Part shown: positions 1 to 7,905 of the stretch, piece by piece
Layout: every line of letters starts with the position of its first letter
How positions within the stretch are numbered: the stretch's first letter is position 1
From: Lentibacillus sediminis
GTDB taxonomy: Bacteria; Bacillota; Bacilli; Bacillales; Amphibacillaceae
Reading direction: 5' to 3'
Length of the DNA stretch: 64,000 nucleotides
Assembly (NCBI RefSeq): GCF_002763455.1
Contig: NZ_NIXK01000001.1
Span: 62,001 to 126,000 of the forward strand
The notes under the pieces: generated by a model
Database searches by the model: none
Told to the model about the DNA's origin: nothing
Seen by the model: only the letters and a program-made list of their open reading frames with translations
Translations under genes and position numbers: made by a program

Positions 1-60
1 AAAATCCTTTATTTGCCACAAAAGGTTCAAACTATTGCAGAATTTATCCTGGAGAAATAG
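1..60 (+). CDS. C-terminal end of a gene cut by the window edge, possibly a LysR-type regulator
   Basis: Frame 1 is open from the first base and stops with TAG at 58-60, giving 19 residues ending in KVQTIAEFILEK. This wording (proline-rich step, then K-V-x-x-x-x-x-F-I-L) resembles the last helix of LysR-family effector-binding domains. The inference rests on a very short stretch. The next gene starts 35 nt downstream on the same strand. Confidence 0.4.
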   Translation, partial: KILYLPQKVQTIAEFILEK

Positions 61-95
61 AATAAAGGCAATGAAACACACAAGGGGATGGAGAA

Positions 96-1115
96 ATGAG
101 TTCACTAAAGGTCAATATAGAACAATACAGAAACACTGCATACCAGATTGGCTATTTGCAAGGGCTAAATCTGGATCGCTCCCTGCTTGAGAAGATGGGA
201 GTGCTGGAAAGTCCCTTTTTTGATGAAAAAAGTATGGAGGAGGCCTTACGCCGGTTTGCTCCGCATTTGCTGGAAGAATTACGGGGACTGGCTGACGGAT
301 TGAACGTATCATTTCAAAAGGCTGCCTCCTTGTTCAGTGGATATGGTGAGCCGGAAATTCAGGGGATGGGGTGCTCCTCCGTTGTGCATCCAGACTTCGC
401 TGTGCGTAATTATGATTTCACCCCGGATTTGTATGATCAGCGTTTTGTGCTTATACAGTCGGATGAATATTTGGCAAGTGCCGGGCACGGCCTTCATGTT
501 ATCGGCAGGCATGAAGGGGTGAACGAAGCAGGGCTGTTCATCTCATTCCATTTTGTAAATAACAATAAAACGAAGCCGGGGTTTACTGCTTCCTCGATTG
601 TGAGAATCATACTGGACACTTGCAGCAATACAGGAGAGGCAATTAACCTATTGCAGCAATTGCCGCATTCCTGGAGTTATAATTTTTCTTTAGCTGACAA
701 AGCAGGGAACACAGCAATTGCAGAAGTGTCCCCTTTTGAGATGCGGATAAATAAAGGTGGCGGTACTTTGCCATGCACCAATCATTTTCAGGATGAGCAC
801 ATGGGGGCGCAAAATAGGGCCGATCGTACCAATAGTGGAGAACGGCTCAGACAGTTGGAGAACAAAAACGTAGATCGTTCCACAGCTGAAGAGATTTTTA
901 ACTGGTTTTCATCACCTGATTCGCCAATGTTTTATCATGACTACGGAGAACTTTTCGGGACATTGCATACATTTGCCTATCTGTTTGGCGAAAATAAAAT
1001 ATGGACCGCTTTGCCTTATGGGACGACACTTGAAGTAGAGTGGGACAGCTGGCTGAGTGGGGAGGACATGAAAGAGACGTATTTAGAAGGGAAGTTGCTT
1101 CTGAAGAATAAATAA
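96..1115 (+). CDS. C45-family autoproteolytic acyltransferase/hydrolase (Ntn hydrolase)
   Basis: The 339-residue protein looks like the peptidase C45 / acyl-coenzyme A:6-aminopenicillanate acyltransferase family of N-terminal nucleophile amidohydrolases. These are made as precursors that cut themselves so that an internal cysteine becomes the N-terminal nucleophile. Here the likely nucleophile is Cys93 in GMGCSS, followed by the family-typical RNYDF at about 104-108 and NEAGLFISFH at about 143-152. No signal peptide is visible, so it is probably cytoplasmic. The start has a GGGGATGGAG ribosome site 4 nt upstream. A terminator hairpin follows at once. The substrate cannot be told; family members act on amide-linked acyl groups. 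Confidence 0.8.
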   Translation: MSSLKVNIEQYRNTAYQIGYLQGLNLDRSLLEKMGVLESPFFDEKSMEEALRRFAPHLLEELRGLADGLNVSFQKAASLFSGYGEPEIQGMGCSSVVHPDFAVRNYDFTPDLYDQRFVLIQSDEYLASAGHGLHVIGRHEGVNEAGLFISFHFVNNNKTKPGFTASSIVRIILDTCSNTGEAINLLQQLPHSWSYNFSLADKAGNTAIAEVSPFEMRINKGGGTLPCTNHFQDEHMGAQNRADRTNSGERLRQLENKNVDRSTAEEIFNWFSSPDSPMFYHDYGELFGTLHTFAYLFGENKIWTALPYGTTLEVEWDSWLSGEDMKETYLEGKLLLKNK

Positions 1116-1120
1116 AGTGA

Positions 1121-1157
1121 AAAACTGGCTATTTTGCATTGCAAGATAGCCAGTTTT
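1121..1157 (+). terminator. Terminator after the C45 hydrolase
   Basis: AAAACTGGCTAT at 1121 pairs perfectly with ATAGCCAGTTTT ending at 1156. The stem lies 6 nt after the stop codon. The loop contains the palindrome TTGCATTGCAA, which matches two further sites upstream of the padR gene. Confidence 0.75.
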
Positions 1158-1224
1158 CTGATAAGCTATATTGTAATACAAGGAACCGCAATTATTTTTT
1201 GCAAATCTATCTTGCATTACAAGG
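1134..1224 (+). promoter_or_regulatory. Three PadR-like operator palindromes
   Basis: TTGCATTGCAA (1134), TTGTAATACAA (1171) and TTGCATTACAA (1212) are 11-nt palindromes fitting TTGYA-N-TRCAA. They are spaced 37 and 41 nt apart, and each continues with G (the last two with GG). The last overlaps the ribosome site of the PadR gene. The repetition just upstream of a PadR regulator suggests autoregulatory operators. No binding data are available. Confidence 0.5.
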
Positions 1225-1236
1225 CAGGTGAAAGGA

Positions 1237-1566
1237 TTGTCCATTCGAAGTCAGCTATTAAAAGGAATATTGGAGGGATGTATTTTGGCAGTTGTTGCCC
1301 GGCAGGAAGTATATGGCTATGAGCTTTCTGTTAAGCTGCAGGAGTATGGGCTGGAGGTTAGTGAGGGGTCGATTTACCCAATTTTGCTCAGATTGCAGAA
1401 GGAAAAGCTAATACGTGGGGAAATGAGGCAGTCACCAAGCGGACCCAACCGCAAATATTATTTTCTCACGGAGCAAGGGGGAGAAGCTTTGGAAGACTTT
1501 CACAGGAACTGGGAGGGCATTAAGCAGCCAGTGGACCGTTTGTTGAACAGAGGAGGGATCGAATGA
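1237..1566 (+). CDS. PadR family transcriptional regulator
   Basis: A 109-residue winged-helix protein of the short PadR type. The hallmark text LLKGILEGCILAVVA opens helix 1, YGYEL follows, and EGSIYPILLRLQKEKLI is the recognition helix plus wing. These regulators are usually ligand-released repressors of a neighbouring membrane protein gene. I prefer the TTG start at 1237: AGGTGA sits 5 nt upstream and the product then begins MSIRSQLLKG, as in relatives. A GTG at 1228 is in frame but overlaps the ribosome site. The gene overlaps the next by ATGA, so the two are translationally coupled. Confidence 0.85.
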   Translation: MSIRSQLLKGILEGCILAVVARQEVYGYELSVKLQEYGLEVSEGSIYPILLRLQKEKLIRGEMRQSPSGPNRKYYFLTEQGGEALEDFHRNWEGIKQPVDRLLNRGGIE

Positions 1567-2237
1567 ATGCCAAGGAATTGATTGAAGAGAACAATCAAAA
1601 AAGGGAGCGGCTGACAAAGGAAAACAAAAAGTATTATGAGGATATGCTCGTTTATATTCGCGTGTCTTATGACAAATCGGAACAGGAAACCGAGGAAGTG
1701 CTGGCGGAGATGCTGGATCATCTGCTGGAAGCTCAGCAGGATGGTAAGACAGCAAAGGATGTTTTCGGGGATCATCCGAAGCAGTATGCGGATGAAATCA
1801 TTGGCGAGCTGCCAAAGGCTATCACGAAAGAATGGGCGAAACTCATTTCCATGGGAATTTTGTATTTTTTGTCGGTGGGCATGCTGTTTTCCGGGGTGTT
1901 TGATCTGATTGCCTATTATATGTTTGTTGCTGGAGATTTAGCGCAGGAATATAACGCTGGGTCGGTAATTATTCGGATGATTATCTCCATTCCGATTGCA
2001 TTTTTGCTTGTAATGGGAGCCCTCCATTATATCCGCTGGTCTTGTTTTAAAGAAATAAGCAAGGTTAAAGAGTTCCTGCTTTCCGGTTTGGGTGGAGTAT
2101 TTGCCTTTGGCGTCTTCCTGGGGGTTGTTTTTCTGACACCGGAATTGGGACCGACGATCGAGGTTCCCGCGTACATGGTGCTGCTTGGAGGAGGGATTCT
2201 TTTCCTTATTGCACATTTGATAAGAAAATACGGATGA
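1563..2237 (+). CDS. DUF1129/HAAS-type membrane protein coupled to PadR
   Basis: The 224-residue product has a soluble helical N-terminus of about 90 residues (EEVLAEMLDHLLEAQQDGKTAKDVFGD). It resembles the HAAS/DUF1700-like signalling domain commonly encoded beside PadR genes. About four membrane segments follow (roughly 100-125, 140-160, 172-190 and 198-218). It overlaps the padR stop by 4 nt. In this gene pair the membrane protein is the usual regulatory target and may act as a sensor or partner of PadR. No enzymatic motif is visible. Confidence 0.7.
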   Translation: MNAKELIEENNQKRERLTKENKKYYEDMLVYIRVSYDKSEQETEEVLAEMLDHLLEAQQDGKTAKDVFGDHPKQYADEIIGELPKAITKEWAKLISMGILYFLSVGMLFSGVFDLIAYYMFVAGDLAQEYNAGSVIIRMIISIPIAFLLVMGALHYIRWSCFKEISKVKEFLLSGLGGVFAFGVFLGVVFLTPELGPTIEVPAYMVLLGGGILFLIAHLIRKYG

Positions 2238-2242
2238 AGAAG

Positions 2243-2288
2243 ACAAGGGGATGCACTGCCATATCACAGATGCATCCCCTCACTTGTT
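2243..2288 (+). terminator. Hairpin after the PadR operon
   Basis: AGGGGATGCA and TGCATCCCCT form a perfect 10-bp stem, extended by ACA/TGT-type pairs. The following sequence is not a clean T-run, so termination may be weak. Confidence 0.5.
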
Positions 2289-2373
2289 CTTGGGAAGGTA
2301 CTAGCTATCCGGGGCTATCCCTGGGTTGTGGCAACTAGTCCAATTTTCTGGATTCGTGAGTGAGGAGCAGCGT

Positions 2374-2613
2374 TTAATCCTTATCCTTTCTCGGTTTTTG
2401 ATAGCTTAGTGCGTTTCGGCTGTCCCGCATTCCGGCAGTTGTGGGGTCGGACACAATGCCGCTGGCAACCAGAAGCATCAGGAACGCATCCATATACGCA
2501 TTATATTCCCCGGCATCCACAAGTCCGAAGTCTTGCAGAATAAGACCAATCAAGCCGCACACCGCCGCCCAGAATGGATAGCTCTGCAAACGCAATTTCC
2601 AGTTGATATTCAT
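2374..2613 (-). CDS. Phage-type holin, orphan
   Basis: A 79-residue protein beginning MNINWKLRLQSYPFW, with membrane segments at roughly 12-32 and 44-60. The C-terminus contains SDPTTAGMRDSRNALSYQKP. The N-terminal INWK..R.QSY and the DPTT...DS..AL.Y.KP tail are characteristic of the phage holin 1 superfamily. ATG at 2613 has GGGAGGTG 6 nt upstream; a GTG at 2622 overlaps that ribosome site. No endolysin or other phage gene is adjacent, so it is either a prophage leftover or a domesticated holin of the kind sometimes found alone in Bacillus chromosomes. Confidence 0.75.
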   Translation of the reverse strand: MNINWKLRLQSYPFWAAVCGLIGLILQDFGLVDAGEYNAYMDAFLMLLVASGIVSDPTTAGMRDSRNALSYQKPRKDKD

Positions 2614-2997
2614 CTGTTTCACCTCCCACTACTATTGAATGCAACGCGGCTCTCTGGTGAACCCGCAGTTGTTCTGACAGAAACACACATTTTTCGCTGT
2701 TGCTTGGTAAACGATTGGGACATTGCAATGTTTTGTAGAAACCGCCCCCTTTTTCCTCAACATTTTATTGAAATCGCTAGCAATATCATGTAAGGTTATA
2801 ATAAAGTTTCAGTAAATTTATAGAATCTATGACAGGTACACTTTTTAAATGGTTCATCGCTTATTTTGTAAATTCGGGTCGAATCAGCCCCCTGCTTATA
2901 ACCAACTCTAAAGCGCACTCCAGCAAAAGAAAGCGCTTATCTACCTACTGATTCTCAGACAGCATGATTCAAATACTATCCGTTAGGAAGATGACAA
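2614..2997. other. Intergenic region between divergent holin and ATP-grasp genes
   Basis: No convincing gene was seen. AGAAAGCGCTTATC at 2928-2941 resembles a catabolite response element (CcpA binding site), 57 nt before the ATP-grasp start. TATAAT occurs at 2797 but without a matching -35. Both calls are weak. Confidence 0.3.
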
Positions 2998-4014
2998 ATG
3001 AGAAATTTAAATGTTCTGATTACCGGGATAGGCGGCCCGACCGCGCAGGGGATTCTGCGAGGGCTGAAGGATAAGGAAAATGTACATACAATCGGGACGG
3101 ACCGCCGCTGTGTGACAGCAGGCAATTTGTTTTGTGATGCATTTCGCCAGACCCCGCCTTATACCCAGGTGGATGCATATAAACAAGCAATAAAAGAAAT
3201 TGTGAAGGAAGAGAAGATCGATGCCGTTTTTCCTACCCTGCACGGGGAAATAGAAGTTTACGAGGATTTAAGAAACGAATTGGATCTCGCTGTTGCCTTG
3301 CCTGTCAGTGACCAATTTGAAGTCATGATGGATAAAGAAAAAGGCTATCAATTTTTAGCGGAAAATGATCTTCACCAATACATACCTAAATACTATGGCT
3401 TCAGCAATGCGGCTGAATTAAAGCAAATCGCCGAAAGCGCTTTTTCCGAGGGTCCCTATATCTGTGTTAAACAAGTCACAGGAAATGGTTCGATGGGATT
3501 TGCCGTTTTGACGGACAGGGATAATTATTTGCAGGCAATCGAGAAAGGGCAGAACAGAATCTATAATATCGCCGACTACCTGGACGTTCCATCGAATGAG
3601 CGGCGGATTGTTATGGAGTACCTTGACGGCAAAGAGCATAGTGTGGATGTGTTTATTCACGAGGGAGAGGTAATTACCGCCGTGCCCCGCGAGCGCACAC
3701 ATGTCTCCAACAACATCGTGTTGGACGGAAAGGTCGTTTTTCACAAAGATCTGATCGAAGCTGCCACTGTCATCACCAAGGCGATGGCGACAAGCGGGTT
3801 TATCAACCTGCAATTTATCACCACCGACGACGGTTATAAATTGACCGATGTAAACGCCCGCTTTGGCGGCAGTCATGTCATGAGTCTCGGCGCCGGAGTG
3901 AATTTTCCGTATTTATTTCTGCAGTATAATGTGCTGGGGGAGACGGAGACGGTAAATCCTGTTTGGAACACGCGGATGGTGCGGTATCGGGATCATTATT
4001 TTATTCGGGAGTGA
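2998..4014 (+). CDS. ATP-grasp domain protein of unknown substrate
   Basis: A 338-residue protein with the layout of carbamoyl-phosphate-synthase-like ATP-grasp enzymes. An N-terminal Rossmann-like domain (VLITGIGGPTAQGILRGL, 5-22) is followed by an ATP-grasp fold with YICVKQVTGNGSMGFAVL (about 153-170), the central EYLDGKEHSVDVF and the Mg-binding end LTDVNARFGGSH (about 281-292). Such enzymes join a carboxylate to an amine or thiol through an acyl phosphate. The partner is not evident from the neighbours. The start follows AGGAAGATGACAA. Confidence 0.75.
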   Translation: MRNLNVLITGIGGPTAQGILRGLKDKENVHTIGTDRRCVTAGNLFCDAFRQTPPYTQVDAYKQAIKEIVKEEKIDAVFPTLHGEIEVYEDLRNELDLAVALPVSDQFEVMMDKEKGYQFLAENDLHQYIPKYYGFSNAAELKQIAESAFSEGPYICVKQVTGNGSMGFAVLTDRDNYLQAIEKGQNRIYNIADYLDVPSNERRIVMEYLDGKEHSVDVFIHEGEVITAVPRERTHVSNNIVLDGKVVFHKDLIEAATVITKAMATSGFINLQFITTDDGYKLTDVNARFGGSHVMSLGAGVNFPYLFLQYNVLGETETVNPVWNTRMVRYRDHYFIRE

Positions 4015-4115
4015 GGGTGCCTGTCACTTCCCGAAATTTGTCGAATGCTCTTCCTCTTATTGATGTTCAGATGGCTTGTTTTAGCAATGAATCCAGGGAG
4101 ATAATAAACAAGAAA

Positions 4116-4139
4116 CACCGCCGAGATTACACGGCGGTA
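4116..4139 (-). terminator. Terminator of the ABC-F gene
   Basis: ACCGCCG (4117-4123) pairs with CGGCGGT (4132-4138). On the minus strand the stem is followed by GTGTTTCTTGTTT. It lies between the convergent ATP-grasp and ABC-F genes. Confidence 0.6.
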
Positions 4140-4154
4140 TCCTTTGCCTTTCCA

Positions 4155-5612
4155 TCAAACCTGCTCCAGCTTCTCCCCGGAAATATGATATTCCAGGTCT
4201 GTTGTATGATCGATAAACGTCCTGTCATGGGAGACGAGAATGATGGTTCCCTCATAATTATTGACGAACTTCTCCAGTGCCTCGATTGCAGGAAGATCGA
4301 GAAAATTCGTTGGTTCATCCAATAGGAGAATATTATATTCTCCCAGAAAGAGCTGGCAAAGCTGCAGGCGAATAGCTTCCCCGGCACTTAAATCACTGAC
4401 ATGCTTCTGAATATCAGTGCCAGTAAACAGCATGGTGTGCAAGACACTTCGCAAAAACCCTTCATCATAATCCGACCACTTTTGCACGAATTCCAGAACC
4501 GTATCATTGCTTGGATGCTGATAGCTCATCTGGCAAAAATAACCGATTTTCGCTTTTGGAGAAATTGTTAAACCCTCACCACCAGCGGCAATATGCTGGA
4601 GCAGGGTGCTTTTTCCGCTGCCATTCGCTCCGGTAATTGCTATTTTTTTGCCAAGTGGAAACTGGAAGCTGACTTCATTCAGTAAAACCGTCTCCTTTAT
4701 GCATAGTGTCAGCCGATCTGCCATAATCGGGAACTTGTTGTGCAACTCCACTGCTTTCGACTGGTGGAAGACAATTTGCTTTTCCTTTGGTACTGCCTCA
4801 GTTTCCTGCAACTGTTCCATCCTATGCTCGATGGTCTTTGCTGCACGATGCACCGATTTCTGGCTGGTGCCTTTGGATTTCGACTCAAACATTCGATTTG
4901 CTTTTGCCTTCGCTTCTTTCTTTGAACGTTTTCCTGCCTGGGAGATTTTTTCTGCCTTCTTCATTTTTTCGTTCGCAGCTTTTTCCAATCTGCTTTTTTC
5001 CTTGAGATATTGTTCATGTGCTTGATTCTGCTGCTCTTGCTCCAGCTTTTTCTGGGCCAGATAGTCACTGTGATTGCCGCGGTAGACGTTAATCCTGCCG
5101 TCTTCCCGTATTTCCCAAATGATGGTGACCAACTCATCCAAGACAGCGCGGTCATGACTAATCAGCACAAGCGCTCCGTAATAGTAGCGCAGTTCTTCGA
5201 CAAGAAAAGCGATCCCATCCTGATCTAAATGGGTGGTTGGTTCATCCAACAACAATCCCTCATAATAATCGGCAAACAATTGAGCAAGCTTCAGTCTCGT
5301 TTGCTCCCCGCCGCTTAGCTGCTCAGAATCCGTTGGGACATGCAATTTTCCAAGCACTGCCGGGTCTGCGTCTGCATCTGCTGGTGCGACGAACTGTTCC
5401 ACATGTCCGCATATAATATGCCGTTTCACACTGCCGCTTGCCGGCTCTGTTTTGCCTGCCAGCAGGTTTAATAGCGTGCTTTTTCCTGCTCCATTCCTTC
5501 CGACTATTCCAATCCGATCAAATTGATGGACGGCCAAGTGGTCAAACTCCAGCACTTTTTTATCCAGGTACGTTACTTCCACATTGTCTAATTCAAAACA
5601 TACTTTTTCCAT
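4155..5612 (-). CDS. ABC-F ATPase, ribosomal-protection type (Vga/Msr/VmlR-like)
   Basis: A 485-residue soluble protein with two ABC ATPase domains and no membrane segment. Domain 1 has Walker A GRNGAGKST (38-46), signature LSGGEQTRLKLAQ and Walker B LLLDEPTTHLD. Domain 2 has GANGSGKST, LSAGEAIRLQLCQ and LLLDEPTNFLD. A basic, coiled-coil linker (about 170-290, rich in Lys and Glu) joins them. In antibiotic-resistance ABC-F proteins this linker reaches into the ribosomal peptidyl-transferase centre and dislodges lincosamides, streptogramin A or pleuromutilins. The start at 5612 is fixed by GGAGG. A long leader with a short peptide and two terminators precedes it, as in inducible members of this group. 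Confidence 0.85.
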   Translation of the reverse strand: MEKVCFELDNVEVTYLDKKVLEFDHLAVHQFDRIGIVGRNGAGKSTLLNLLAGKTEPASGSVKRHIICGHVEQFVAPADADADPAVLGKLHVPTDSEQLSGGEQTRLKLAQLFADYYEGLLLDEPTTHLDQDGIAFLVEELRYYYGALVLISHDRAVLDELVTIIWEIREDGRINVYRGNHSDYLAQKKLEQEQQNQAHEQYLKEKSRLEKAANEKMKKAEKISQAGKRSKKEAKAKANRMFESKSKGTSQKSVHRAAKTIEHRMEQLQETEAVPKEKQIVFHQSKAVELHNKFPIMADRLTLCIKETVLLNEVSFQFPLGKKIAITGANGSGKSTLLQHIAAGGEGLTISPKAKIGYFCQMSYQHPSNDTVLEFVQKWSDYDEGFLRSVLHTMLFTGTDIQKHVSDLSAGEAIRLQLCQLFLGEYNILLLDEPTNFLDLPAIEALEKFVNNYEGTIILVSHDRTFIDHTTDLEYHISGEKLEQV

Positions 5613-5761
5613 TGTCACTACCTCCGAAATTTGTGATGTCATTTCGTACCGATAGCGAGGATCGATACGAGCCTCTCGTACAGGCTCGCATCAAAAGAAT
5701 AATAATAAATGCATGGTTCATCCCTCCATACTGGTTGCCTCCCGTAATTTGGGAGACCCCA

Positions 5762-5796
5762 AAATAAAAAACACAGGCATCTGCCTGTGTTTTTAG
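5762..5796 (-). terminator. Leader terminator 2 upstream of the ABC-F gene
   Basis: On the minus strand ACACAGGCA and TGCCTGTGT form a perfect stem with a 2-nt loop, followed by TTTTTTATTTT. It ends about 150 nt before the ABC-F start and after the promoter at 6122-6150, so it is a candidate attenuator. Confidence 0.75.
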
Positions 5797-5899
5797 GTAT
5801 AGGGAAAGACATTGATTTCTTTTTCGCATACAGCAAATAGAAAAGACTATATTTCCTATTCGCCAAGAGGAAGCCACCTCAGTTGCCAACTCAAAAATG

Positions 5900-5933
5900 G
5901 ATAAAATAAAAAAGACAGCAGGAGCCGCCTTTT
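5900..5933 (-). terminator. Leader terminator 1 upstream of the ABC-F gene
   Basis: On the minus strand AAAAGGCGGC, loop TCCT, GCTGTCTTTT, then a further T-rich run. The stem is 10 bp including two G-U pairs. It lies about 104 nt after the leader-peptide stop. Confidence 0.65.
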
Positions 5934-6020
5934 CAGCAAATTACATGTTCTTCTATGCAATCCGAGGATTATGAAAAAAGGACAGACTGATCCCGTTTAC
6001 CCTGCATACACAAGCAGAGC

Positions 6021-6050
6021 CTTTGAACGTATGAAATTACCGGTTCAAAG
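6021..6050 (-). promoter_or_regulatory. Hairpin spanning the end of the leader peptide
   Basis: CTTTGAAC (6021-6028) and GTTCAAAG (6043-6050) are perfect 8-bp arms. They enclose the stop codon of the 16-residue leader peptide, so a ribosome stalled late in that peptide would keep the stem open. Confidence 0.5.
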
Positions 6051-6087
6051 CTGGGAAACGCAATCTGACGGAATACATCTTCTCCAT
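6037..6087 (-). CDS. Putative regulatory leader peptide (16 aa)
   Basis: ATG at 6087 follows a strong AAGGAGGATT site and opens a 16-codon frame, MEKMYSVRLRFPALNR, ending TAA at 6037. It sits about 35 nt after the -10 element of a good promoter and 425 nt before the ABC-F start. Inducible ABC-F and erm genes typically carry such upstream frames whose drug-stalled ribosome changes the fold of the leader. No family name can be given; the call rests on position and ribosome site. Confidence 0.6.
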   Translation of the reverse strand: MEKMYSVRLRFPALNR

Positions 6088-6121
6088 AATCCTCCTTTTC
6101 GATTTCTTAATTATCTATTAT

Positions 6122-6150
6122 ATCATACAGGTATTTTGCTGGGAAGTCAA
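6122..6150 (-). promoter_or_regulatory. Promoter for the ABC-F leader
   Basis: On the minus strand TTGACT (6150-6145), 17-bp spacer, TATGAT (6127-6122): a good SigA promoter. It begins just 3 nt beyond the stop of the flavin reductase gene. Confidence 0.7.
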
Positions 6151-6152
6151 AA

Positions 6153-6719
6153 TTATTTATTTTCCTCGTCCCGGTGTGTCTCCACATGACTATCTCTATC
6201 CATCCGGGCATATTTCGATCTGCCCAGGTAAAGCGGGATTTCCAGTTTGTCGAAGTCCGGCAGGCCGTTTGGCAAGAACTTCTCTTCATCCCGATAAAAC
6301 TGCGTGATCTCGCCGACAAACCAGTCGTGATCCCCATAGGTATTGCAATCGACGGTCTGGCATTCATAAGCCACATAGGCATCGCGGAGAATTGGCGCGG
6401 AGACAGTAATCCCCGGCTCATATTCCATTTCTCCGTGCTTAAATTTATCAAGATCCGCTCCGGTCCATCCGCCTGTCTGCTGAATGAACTTGGCTTTTTC
6501 ATATGGCAAAAAGTTTATCGCAAAATTCCCTGCCTTTTTCACGAGATTATATGTATAGCGCTGTCTGCCAATCGCAACCCCATAAATCGGCGGGGCATAG
6601 GAAATATAGGAATGCCATCCGGCGGCCATGATGTTTTGCTGTCCTTCAAATGATGCTGTCACCAGCGCCACCATTCCCGGATAGCTGTGCATCACCGTTC
6701 GAGCTGTAGGTTTTCTCAT
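6153..6719 (-). CDS. Flavin reductase family protein (FMN-binding split barrel)
   Basis: A 188-residue protein of the DIM6/NTAB flavin reductase-like group. These bind FMN in a split beta-barrel and reduce flavin or act as flavoprotein oxidoreductases. Supporting text: MVALVTASFEGQQNIMAAGW near 15-34, GVAIGRQRYTYNLVKKAGNFAINF near 48-71, and CQTVDCNTYGDHDWFVGEI near 125-143. I chose the ATG at 6719, where the conserved domain starts and AAGGATGAGG precedes it; a longer frame to 6914 has no ribosome site and an unlikely proline-rich N-terminus. The partner oxygenase is not evident nearby. Confidence 0.75.
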   Translation of the reverse strand: MRKPTARTVMHSYPGMVALVTASFEGQQNIMAAGWHSYISYAPPIYGVAIGRQRYTYNLVKKAGNFAINFLPYEKAKFIQQTGGWTGADLDKFKHGEMEYEPGITVSAPILRDAYVAYECQTVDCNTYGDHDWFVGEITQFYRDEEKFLPNGLPDFDKLEIPLYLGRSKYARMDRDSHVETHRDEENK

Positions 6720-6876
6720 GTTGTCCTCATCCTTTACGTTCAAACTATCCCTTATCATAGCATTTTTACAGAAATTTTGGAATGAGAATTGAGAAGAATT
6801 TCCTAATTGGAAAGGAATCGGGTGGGGTAGGAGCGAAGTATATATAGGAGATAGATTTTTTGGGAGAGGGTTAGGT

Positions 6877-7236
6877 ATGACAGGATTCATATTGGTCATG
6901 AGTGTCATTGTCATTTATCTGTTTATATCGGAGCCTTGGCTGAAAAAGAGGTATTCGGTCCAGAAACACAGTGGCATACTTTTTAAGCCAATTAATAAAA
7001 CTCATTTGAAGGCAGAGTTCATATTGTTGGTCATTGCTTTACCGGTTATAGGGTTTCTTGCAGGAATTGGTTTCACCCCAGCGATTATGATCTTTTTTGT
7101 ACTCTTATATGGCTTGCGCGTTGTGATGGAATGGAAATATGCAAAAGAAAAGAAACAATATATACTAACATTAAATGGCTTTGTTGCGTTCATAGTCGCT
7201 TTAGCAGCAGCAACCATTTTTTATTTTCAAGGATAA
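6877..7236 (+). CDS. DUF4181 family small membrane protein
   Basis: A 119-residue protein with three or four membrane segments (about 2-18, 46-64, 66-84, 100-117). Between the first two lies KKRYSVQKHSGILFKPINKTHLK. The length and pattern fit the DUF4181 family of Bacillaceae, whose role is unknown. A GGGAGAGGG ribosome site precedes the start. It is followed after 15 nt by the MOSC gene, so the two may be cotranscribed. Confidence 0.65.
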   Translation: MTGFILVMSVIVIYLFISEPWLKKRYSVQKHSGILFKPINKTHLKAEFILLVIALPVIGFLAGIGFTPAIMIFFVLLYGLRVVMEWKYAKEKKQYILTLNGFVAFIVALAAATIFYFQG

Positions 7237-7251
7237 GGAGAATCGCCACCA

Positions 7252-7905
7252 ATGAAAAACACACCAATTAAACTAATTAATCTAGCGACCGGATTACCAA
7301 AGAAAATGCAGTACGGACAGGACAAGGAAATGATGACAGGCATACAGAAAGAGCTAGTGGAGGAAGCCTTCTTAAGCAAAACGGGCTTCGACAGGGATGA
7401 TGTTGCAGACAAGAAAAATCATGGCGGAATGGATCGCGCCGTTTGCGTTTATCCATATGAACATTATGCCCAGTGGGAGCAGGAATTCGACCGTCCGCTT
7501 CCTGCTGCAGCCTTCGGGGAAAACCTGACCATTACAGGCATGCTGGAGAAGGACGTCTGCATTGGCGATACCTATCAGTTGGGGGAGGCAGTCATTCAGA
7601 TCACCCAGGGCCGGATCCCTTGCAGCACCATAAACAAACGAACCGGCATCCCGACACTGCTGCAGCGGTTTGTCGGGACAGGGTATAGCGGATATCTCTG
7701 CCGCGTGCTAGAGGAAGGAACAGTGCGTATGGATGCAGAGGTGAAATTAATACAGCGGCATCCTGAGCGAGTTCCCGTTCATGCTGCCACGATGATCCAC
7801 CTTCATGGACGCAATGACAGAGAAGGGATGGAGCGTGTGCTGCAGGTGGACGAGCTGGCGGATAAGTGGCGTAAGAAGCTGGAGAAAAGGTTGGGGAAAC
7901 TCTAA
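7252..7905 (+). CDS. MOSC domain protein, YiiM/YflK type
   Basis: A 217-residue protein with a MOSC domain, the fold used by molybdenum-cofactor sulphurase C-termini and by enzymes reducing N-hydroxylated compounds. GLPKKMQYG (14-22), KKNHGGMDRAVCVYP (about 54-68), FGENLTITG and QGRIPCSTINKR with the conserved cysteine are visible. A C-terminal helical extension of about 45 residues completes the YiiM architecture. It would bind Mo cofactor or a related pterin; the substrate is unknown. Start by AAGGAGAATCGCC. Confidence 0.85.
   Translation: MKNTPIKLINLATGLPKKMQYGQDKEMMTGIQKELVEEAFLSKTGFDRDDVADKKNHGGMDRAVCVYPYEHYAQWEQEFDRPLPAAAFGENLTITGMLEKDVCIGDTYQLGEAVIQITQGRIPCSTINKRTGIPTLLQRFVGTGYSGYLCRVLEEGTVRMDAEVKLIQRHPERVPVHAATMIHLHGRNDREGMERVLQVDELADKWRKKLEKRLGKL

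Noticed and set aside
5639-5889. A 75- or 98-codon gene upstream of the ABC-F gene
   Set aside because: The frames run through leader terminator 2 and overlap the ABC-F ribosome site; they are better explained as leader sequence.
5640-6150. A T-box leader for the ABC-F gene
   Set aside because: No T-box sequence (GGGTGGNACCGCG-like) or specifier-loop layout is present; the gene is not an amino-acid gene.
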